NCBI RefSeq assembly: GCF_002591975.1
Contig: NZ_NVQE01000024.1
Span: forward strand, 23,072-87,071
Length of the DNA: 64,000 nucleotides
Origin: Mycobacterium neglectum
Lineage (GTDB): Bacteria; Actinomycetota; Actinomycetes; Mycobacteriales; Mycobacteriaceae
Direction of reading: 5' to 3'
The notes beneath the pieces are model-generated. The model did no database searches, had not been told where the DNA came from, and was given only the letters and a program-made list of their open reading frames with translations. This document shows, in pieces, positions 58,816-64,000 of the stretch; positions within the stretch are counted from its first letter, which is position 1; every line of letters starts with the position of its first letter. Position numbers and translations under genes: made by a program.

Positions 58816-59225
58816 GCGCACCCACAGCATCGTCTATCGAGGTGGGCACCAAGCTGCCCGAGCTCTCGCTCTACGGCGACCCGACGTTCATCGTGTCGAC
58901 GGCGATCGCCACGCGGGACTATCAGGATGTCCATCACGACCGGGACAAGGCACAGGCCAAGGGTTCCAAGGACATCTTCGTCAACATCCTTACCGACACC
59001 GGTCTCGTTCAGCGTTACATCACCGACTGGGCCGGTCCGAACGCGATCATCAAGTCGATCGGGCTGCGGCTCGGCGTGCCGTGGTACGCCTACGACACAG
59101 TGACGTTCAAAGGTGAGGTGACCGCGGTCGACGACGGCGTGATCTCGTTGAAAGTGACTGGCAGCAACAGCCTTGGCGACCATGTGATCGCCACCGCGAC
59201 ACTGACTTTCGGAGAAAGCGCCTGA
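58812..59225 (+). CDS. chsH1: ChsH1, enoyl-CoA hydratase subunit
   Basis: The ATG at 58812 overlaps the chsH2 stop and gives 137 residues. It is a single MaoC-like hotdog domain with the catalytic Asp/His region RDYQDVHHDRDKAQ and FVNILTDTGLVQRYITDWAG. It corresponds to Rv3541c and forms the active hydratase with ChsH2. The stop TGA shares one base with the ltp2 ATG. Confidence 0.94.
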   Translation: MSAPTASSIEVGTKLPELSLYGDPTFIVSTAIATRDYQDVHHDRDKAQAKGSKDIFVNILTDTGLVQRYITDWAGPNAIIKSIGLRLGVPWYAYDTVTFKGEVTAVDDGVISLKVTGSNSLGDHVIATATLTFGESA

Positions 59226-60394
59226 TGCCGGGCGAATTGTCCGGGAAGGCGGCGATCGTCGGGATCGGCGCCACCGACTTCTCCAAGAACTCCGGCCGCA
59301 GCGAGTTGCGGCTGGCGTCGGAAGCCGTGCTGGACGCCTTGACGGATGCCGGACTCACACCTGCAGATGTGGACGGCATGGTGACGTTCACCATGGACTC
59401 CAACACCGAGGTGTCGATCGCACGCGCCACGGGCATCGGGGAGCTGAAGTTCTTCTCCAAGATCCATCACGGCGGTGGCGCGGCCTGCGCCACGGTTCAG
59501 CAGGCGGCGATCGCAGTGGCGACAGGAGTCGCGGATTGCGTTGTGGCATACCGGGCTTTCAACGAGCGATCGGGGATGCGGTTCGGCCAGGTGCAGATGC
59601 GGCTGGTGGAGAACGCGGACTCCACAGGTGTGGACAATTCGTTCTCCTACCCACATGGCTTGTCCACACCGGCCGCCCAGGTGGCGATGATCGCCCAGCG
59701 CTACATGCACTATTCCGGTGCGACGAGTAGAGACTTCGGTGCCGTCTCGGTGGCCGACCGCAAGCACGCTGCCAAGAATCCGAAGGCGTACTTCTACGAG
59801 AAGCCGATCACCATCGAGGATCACCAGAATTCGCGGTGGATCGCCGAGCCGCTGCGGTTGCTCGACTGCTGTCAGGAAACCGATGGCGGTGTGGCGCTGG
59901 TGATTACGTCCGCCGAGCGGGCCAAGGACCTCAAGCACCGGCCCGCTGTCATCGAGGCGGCGAGCCAAGGTTCCAGTCCTGACCAGTATTCGATGACAAG
60001 CTATTACCGATCGGAGCTGGGCCTGCCGGAGATGGGCCTGGTAGGTAGGCAGCTCTGGGAGCAATCCGGTCTGACGCCGGCCGACATCCAGACCGCGATC
60101 CTGTACGACCACTTCACACCGTTCACTCTCATCCAACTGGAGGAGTTGGGGTTCTGCGCGCCGGGTGAGGCGAAGGACTACATCAAGGACGGGGCGATCG
60201 AGATCGGCGGCAGGTTGCCGATCAACACCCACGGTGGTCAGCTCGGCGAGGCGTATATTCACGGCATGAACGGCATCGCCGAAGGTGTCCGCCAGCTTCG
60301 CGGGACGTCGGTGAATCCGGTTCCGGATGTTGAGCATGTGCTCGTGACTGCTGGCACCGGCGTACCCACATCGGGTTTGATACTTGGCTGCTAG
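59225..60394 (+). CDS. ltp2: Ltp2, steroid side-chain retro-aldolase (thiolase-like)
   Basis: This 389-residue lipid-transfer/thiolase-fold protein has LSGKAAIVGIGATDFSKNSG, IHHGGGAACATVQQAAIAVA, FSYPHGLSTPAAQVAMIAQR, YDHFTPFTLIQLEELGFCAP and NTHGGQLGEAYIHGMNGIAE. It corresponds to Rv3540c. It acts with the ChsH2 DUF35 domain to release propionyl-CoA and leave the 17-keto steroid (androstenedione-type). It ends the igr operon; M. tuberculosis synteny stops directly after it. Confidence 0.95.
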   Translation: MPGELSGKAAIVGIGATDFSKNSGRSELRLASEAVLDALTDAGLTPADVDGMVTFTMDSNTEVSIARATGIGELKFFSKIHHGGGAACATVQQAAIAVATGVADCVVAYRAFNERSGMRFGQVQMRLVENADSTGVDNSFSYPHGLSTPAAQVAMIAQRYMHYSGATSRDFGAVSVADRKHAAKNPKAYFYEKPITIEDHQNSRWIAEPLRLLDCCQETDGGVALVITSAERAKDLKHRPAVIEAASQGSSPDQYSMTSYYRSELGLPEMGLVGRQLWEQSGLTPADIQTAILYDHFTPFTLIQLEELGFCAPGEAKDYIKDGAIEIGGRLPINTHGGQLGEAYIHGMNGIAEGVRQLRGTSVNPVPDVEHVLVTAGTGVPTSGLILGC

Positions 60395-60536
60395 CCGTAA
60401 GCTCGTAGTCGACCATGTTGACTTGCTGCGCGGCATTCAGTGCTGGATCAAGCCACCCGTACGAAAGGTGTTGGCGGCCATGGCCGTAGCGACGAACCCG
60501 GACTTCAGACACCCTCGAGGTTGGTGACCTCCCAAA

Positions 60537-60788
60537 ATGAGCGATTTGACGGGCGGACGAGGCGTCGTCGTCGTGATTCGGGTTCGGCGCGGGAATCAAG
60601 GGCGCTGTACCTGCGGCTGGATTGGCAAGACCCGCCTGCTGCTCTCCTCGGCCAAAGTCGATGCGCTGGTACATGCCGCACGTGACGACTGCGAGCCGGG
60701 CATTCCGCTGTATCAGCCGGGGGCAGTCGTGCCTACCAAGGCACAGGGGCCCTATCAAGGCCGACCACCGGACGGACCGTCAGGTTGA
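60537..60788 (+). CDS. Hypothetical small protein with CTCGW motif
   Basis: This 83-residue open frame starts MSDLTGGRGVVVVIRVRRGN and contains CTCGWIGKTRLLLSSAKVDA and later CEPGIPLYQP. The spacing Cys-Thr-Cys-Gly-Trp, then a helix, then a further Cys resembles short mycobacterial proteins that may bind a metal, but I cannot name the family firmly. The ribosome site is weak. It follows ltp2 by 142 bases, which are without other signals. Confidence 0.4.
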   Translation: MSDLTGGRGVVVVIRVRRGNQGRCTCGWIGKTRLLLSSAKVDALVHAARDDCEPGIPLYQPGAVVPTKAQGPYQGRPPDGPSG

Positions 60789-61337
60789 CGCGCGAGGCGG
60801 GCCAGTAATCGGTGTGGGGCGAGTGTAGGCGAGGTGGTATGCCTTTGCCTGTTCCGCGACATTCAGATCATGGCTGTCGTCTCCTCATCCGGGTCGCCCA
60901 TCAACCTGTTCAACATTTGCGTTGAGTATTGCTATATCCGCAAGAAAAGATGATTTTGACCACAGTGTCAGATCTACAGCATTCTCCAAGGTCGTATAAG
61001 TAACGTCGTGACCAGGCAATATAGGACGACACAGCTGGCTGTGGCAACGGCAGCGCCGTGCACAAGGATGCATTTGCAAACTCTTCAAAATTTGGCTCGA
61101 TTCGGGTTGCTGTGCGTAGTTTGCCGATGCTATGTTCAGCGGCACAAGGGCACGAAGCGCCCTGGAGTCCAAGTTGGAAATAGTCCAGATTGCTTGGTGA
61201 TCGTCGGTTCGACTGGCGTCACGCGCCCGATAGGAGATGGTTGTATGCACGTGTTGGGTATCTCCGCACGCCGTCGCTTGGGGCATGCCACGAGCGCTGC
61301 CGGTGTATGCCGCCACGGGCGTGACGGCTAGTGCCCA
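60789..61337. other. Intergenic stretch without a convincing gene
   Basis: About 550 bases between the small CTCGW frame and the sugar transferase gene. Open frames on both strands here lack family features and ribosome sites. The sequence is visibly richer in A and T than its surroundings on the left (for example around 60930-61100). It probably holds the promoter and leader of the downstream polysaccharide gene; I see no clear promoter, hairpin or RNA gene. Confidence 0.5.
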
Positions 61338-62936
61338 ATGTCTAGGCCGACCATTGTTTCCGACCCTCCGAGCGGTCAAGCCGAGTCTTCGGCGGTCATC
61401 GCTCCTCCAAATCTGTTGCGGCCGAATAGCAATGACGCAGTTGCGCTGAGTAACGCTTCGCAAACCATCTCGGAAGCTGTGGCGATAGAACCGCGGCGTA
61501 CGGTGCCCGACCGCACAACTTGGGAACGGCGCTATGCTGCCCACATACGAATCACGGACACGCTGGTGGTGTGTTCAGCCGTACTACTGGCCCAACTTGT
61601 CCGATTCGGCGCTCCTGCCACGGCATCCAGCTATGTAAATACCTATGTGACGGCTTATTCGGCTCTGCTCGTGGTCATTTGGCTGTCGACGCTGGCCTTC
61701 TTCCATAGTAGATCCCCGAGGTATGTCGGTGCCGGCACCGAGGAGTATCGGCGCGTGGTGGCCGCGTCCTTCTGGACCTTCGGCGCCATTGCCATGGCCG
61801 AACTGCTCCTCAAGCTTTCGATCTCGCGCGGCTATCTCGCGGTCGCTCTTCCCGCGGGCATTCTCGGATTGGTTCTGAGCAGATGGATGTGGCGGCGTTA
61901 TGCGGCGCGCAAACGCGCTCATGGTGCATATTGCACTGCGGTGTTGGCAGTGGGCGGTAGCGATGCGGTCGCGAGCCTGGCCAGCGAGCTGACCGAGGAT
62001 CCCAAGAACGGCTATCAGGTTGTTGGCGCTTGCATTACAGGCCATGGAGCTCCTAATGACGAGCTCCTCGTCGTCAACAATCGCGAGATTCCGATCTTTG
62101 GTGGTGCGTCGTACGCACTTCAGGCGATCCGCGATTGTGGTGCCGACACGGTTGCGATCGCTGGGACAGGAGACTTCGGCGTTCAGGGGCTTCGCAGGCT
62201 TATCTGGGAACTAGAGCCGATGGGCGTCGACCTCATGGTGTCACCCGGCGTGATGGATGTGGCGCTGAATCGGTTGGTGATGCGCCCGATCGCCGGATTG
62301 CCGCTTTTACATATCAACAAGCCGCAATATCAGGGAACGAAGGGATTCCAGAAGCGTGCCTTCGATACGTGCTTCGCGTTGGCAGCCCTGATCGGAACAC
62401 TACCGATCCTCGTTGCGACCGCCATTGCGATCAAGCTCACGAGCAGGGGGCCGGTTTTCTACTCCGCTGAACGCATCGGAATCGATGGCAAGCCCTTCTC
62501 AATGCTGAAATTCCGCACCATGGTCCGAGATGCGGATAAGCAGTTGGAGAGCCTGCTCGGCGAAAACCAAAGCGACGGTCTACTTTTCAAGATCCGCGAA
62601 GACCCGCGCATAACACCAATCGGTCGGATACTGCGCCGCTTCAGCATCGACGAGCTGCCGCAGTTCATAAACGTACTCAGACAAGAGATGAGTGTCGTCG
62701 GGCCGCGGCCCCCGCTGAGACGCGAAGTCGAAGCGTACGACGGCGATGTGCAGCGAAGGCTGCTCGTTAAGCCCGGCGTCACTGGTTTATGGCAGGTCAG
62801 CGGGCGTTCCGATTTGTCGTGGGAAAGGTCTGTTCGACTTGATCTGTCGTATGTCGACAATTGGTCGATGGTGAGTGATGCTTTGATCATCGCGAAGACG
62901 GTGCGGGCGGTATTTTCGCGGTCGGGTGCTTACTGA
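61338..62936 (+). CDS. Exopolysaccharide-priming sugar-1-phosphate transferase (WbaP/WcaJ type)
   Basis: This 532-residue protein has four N-terminal membrane segments (from about residue 75), a CoA-binding-like middle part, a further membrane segment near KRAFDTCFALAALIGTLPIL and the C-terminal bacterial sugar transferase domain: YSAERIGIDGKPFSMLKFRT, RITPIGRILRRFSIDELPQF, MSVVGPRPPLRREVEAYDG and KPGVTGLWQVSGRSDLSWER. It transfers a sugar phosphate to the polyprenyl-phosphate lipid, the first step of an exported polysaccharide. Codon use is less GC-biased than in the sterol genes. It marks the start of an unrelated locus. Confidence 0.92.
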   Translation: MSRPTIVSDPPSGQAESSAVIAPPNLLRPNSNDAVALSNASQTISEAVAIEPRRTVPDRTTWERRYAAHIRITDTLVVCSAVLLAQLVRFGAPATASSYVNTYVTAYSALLVVIWLSTLAFFHSRSPRYVGAGTEEYRRVVAASFWTFGAIAMAELLLKLSISRGYLAVALPAGILGLVLSRWMWRRYAARKRAHGAYCTAVLAVGGSDAVASLASELTEDPKNGYQVVGACITGHGAPNDELLVVNNREIPIFGGASYALQAIRDCGADTVAIAGTGDFGVQGLRRLIWELEPMGVDLMVSPGVMDVALNRLVMRPIAGLPLLHINKPQYQGTKGFQKRAFDTCFALAALIGTLPILVATAIAIKLTSRGPVFYSAERIGIDGKPFSMLKFRTMVRDADKQLESLLGENQSDGLLFKIREDPRITPIGRILRRFSIDELPQFINVLRQEMSVVGPRPPLRREVEAYDGDVQRRLLVKPGVTGLWQVSGRSDLSWERSVRLDLSYVDNWSMVSDALIIAKTVRAVFSRSGAY

Positions 62937-63232
62937 CATAGACCTCGGCGGATCGTAATTCGGAATATCCACTGCACACGTGGTTCAACCGGCACCTGAC
63001 GGTGTCGCGGTCGAGCGGCCCTACCGCGGGTCCTGTCCGTCGTCAATTTGCTTTAGGTGGAGAATTTAGGTCGCGTTGGGCGACGGTGACGTGTTTGATC
63101 TCGGGACATAGGGCCTCTTCGATTTTGACCGGGCAATCAGGGTAAAGTCTGGGTTGCGGCCCTTCGGAAGACCAAGGGCCTCCCCATGCAGCGACACGCC
63201 CTACGAGAGCGAAATCACAACTGCCCCATTAA
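62937..63232. other. Intergenic stretch with a short hairpin
   Basis: No supported gene. A 7-base-arm hairpin, GGCCCTT (63158-63164) and AAGGGCC (63174-63180), lies ahead of a 24-codon frame starting at the ATG 63186 that ends at 63260. The region is AT-richer than the sterol cluster. It could hold the missing or broken start of the following gene. Confidence 0.4.
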
Positions 63233-64000
63233 AATCGAAGAGCCCCTATACCTCCGCTGACGTCGAATTATAGCGTCACGCAGCAGGTCGTAGTTTCAGG
63301 TTCCCTGAATCAACCGTTGGCGTTTGAATTTGCCCCACATGATCCATCGCTCATCTATGTTGCCGAAAAAGGCGGCGTAATCAAAGTATTCAATGTTGAT
63401 ACCGGTGTTCAACAAGCGATCTTTATCGATATAAGTTCGAAAGTTAATGATATTCAGGATCGTGGCTTACTCGATATCGTGTTGCATCCCAATTTCGGTC
63501 AGCCAGTTCAGCCAGGTCAGCCGGAGCACAATTTCATCTACGCGTTCTATGTTGTTGATCCCCCTGACGCCGTTGGCAACCCCGACCCGGAAGCGAGGCC
63601 AGACGGCGGGGGAAACCGCTTTGCCTACCTTGTGCGCTTCACGGCCAATGCTGCGACCAATTACACTACGGCGGTTCCCGGCAGCGAAGTGATTTTGCTG
63701 GGTGGCGTCGTTGTTCCAGGCGTCGCCGAGCTGCAGCCGCGGACGCTTCAGCACATTAGCGGGGCCGGAGCTATCGACAGCACCAACGATATTGGCCTGC
63801 CCGAGTCCGGCTTTGACGCCCAAACGGGGGAATACGTCGACAACTACATCAAAGTCGATTCGGTGAGTCATGCGAGGATGTCCCGAGTTCCGTGGAACTT
63901 CGGTGGCGGTCCGGTGAGCATCAGGCTGCGCTCACTTGATCATTGTGCACTTCGGGTACGACAGATTCGGCGGTCTCGCGTTCGAGGGCTGATCGCAGTG
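63233..64000 (+). pseudogene. Fragment of a glucose/sorbosone dehydrogenase-like gene, runs off the window
   Basis: After a TAA at 63230-63232 a frame stays open to the right edge. It has no plausible ATG or GTG start before the domain begins. From 63287 it reads VVVSGSLNQPLAFEFAPHDP, then IYVAEKGGVIKVFNVDTG, DRGLLDIVLHPNF and FIYAFYVVDP, which is the first blade of a PQQ-type sugar dehydrogenase (GSDH) beta-propeller. The family likeness ends near 63870, after YVDNYIKVDSVSH; the remaining residues look unrelated. The start is therefore lost or frameshifted, and the gene may also be interrupted downstream. Codon use is AT-rich compared with the window. Confidence 0.6.

Noticed and set aside
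60222..60758. Minus-strand frame over the end of ltp2
   Set aside because: It overlaps the ltp2 C-terminus and has no family features.
60885..61544. Minus-strand frame of 219 codons before the sugar transferase gene
   Set aside because: No domain or signal is recognisable, and it overlaps the start of a convincing gene; kept as non-coding.
63870..64000. Insertion sequence end at the right edge
   Set aside because: The loss of similarity near 63870 suggests a junction, but no terminal inverted repeat, transposase motif or target duplication is visible in what remains.
1..64000. CRISPR arrays, tRNA and rRNA genes
   Set aside because: No regularly spaced direct repeats and no tRNA or rRNA signatures were noticed on reading either strand.

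Overview
The window is a high-GC actinobacterial chromosome segment. Its protein sequences and gene order match the sterol catabolism region of Mycobacterium (around Rv3540c-Rv3575c of M. tuberculosis). The extra accessory genes (zinc ABC transporter, TRAP transporter, ketone-body operon, NDMA-dependent alcohol dehydrogenase) suggest a fast-growing environmental species (Mycolicibacterium type). That assignment is inference from recognised proteins and gene order; no database was searched.

Layout. 1-6.2 kb: the end of a rhodanese-type sulfurtransferase, a zinc/manganese ABC transporter operon divergent from a LacI regulator, a phosphotransferase-like protein and trehalose-phosphatase. 6.2-14.5 kb: the KstR block, with kstR, fadE34, a secreted protein, kshB and hsaADCB. 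These genes open ring B and degrade ring A. 14.5-27.1 kb: an accessory block with a serine hydrolase, a broken BlaI-type repressor gene, an L,D-transpeptidase, a LysR-controlled 3-hydroxybutyrate/acetoacetate operon, a methyltransferase, a 13E12-type HNH protein with an SOS box on its start codon, an aminotransferase coupled to a PhnD-like protein, and an alpha/beta hydrolase. 27.1-46.6 kb: the KstR2 block for rings C and D (fadE33, fadE32, fadE31, fadD3, fadE30, ipdF, kstR2, fadA6, ipdC, ipdB, ipdA, echA20 and two SDR genes). It is interrupted by a two-component system with a DUF4173-like membrane protein, and by an alcohol dehydrogenase plus a SatD/membrane-protein pair. 46.7-53 kb: a TAXI-type TRAP transporter, two Ddn-like deazaflavin reductases, an epoxide hydrolase and a DsbA-fold protein. 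53-60.4 kb: the side-chain block, with fadA5 facing cyp125-fadE28-fadE29-chsH2-chsH1-ltp2. 60.4-64 kb: synteny with the M. tuberculosis region ends. An exopolysaccharide-priming sugar transferase follows, then an AT-richer stretch with the 5'-truncated start of a sugar-dehydrogenase-like gene that runs off the window.

How it works together. Cyp125 oxidises the sterol side chain; FadA5, FadE34, FadE28/29, ChsH1/H2 and Ltp2 shorten it. KshB supplies electrons for 9-alpha-hydroxylation. HsaA/B, HsaC and HsaD break ring A. FadD3 activates the remaining C/D-ring acid (HIP), and FadE30, IpdF, IpdC, EchA20, IpdAB, FadA6 and FadE31-33 degrade it. Five palindromes of the KstR type (TnnAACnnGTTnnA) and three of the KstR2 type (AnCAAGnnCTTGnT) sit at the divergent promoters and outline the two regulons.

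The most unusual material is the satD-like gene with its membrane partner. It has a leaderless-looking promoter embedded in nested palindromes and is encoded immediately downstream of, and in the same direction as, the ipdABC operon.
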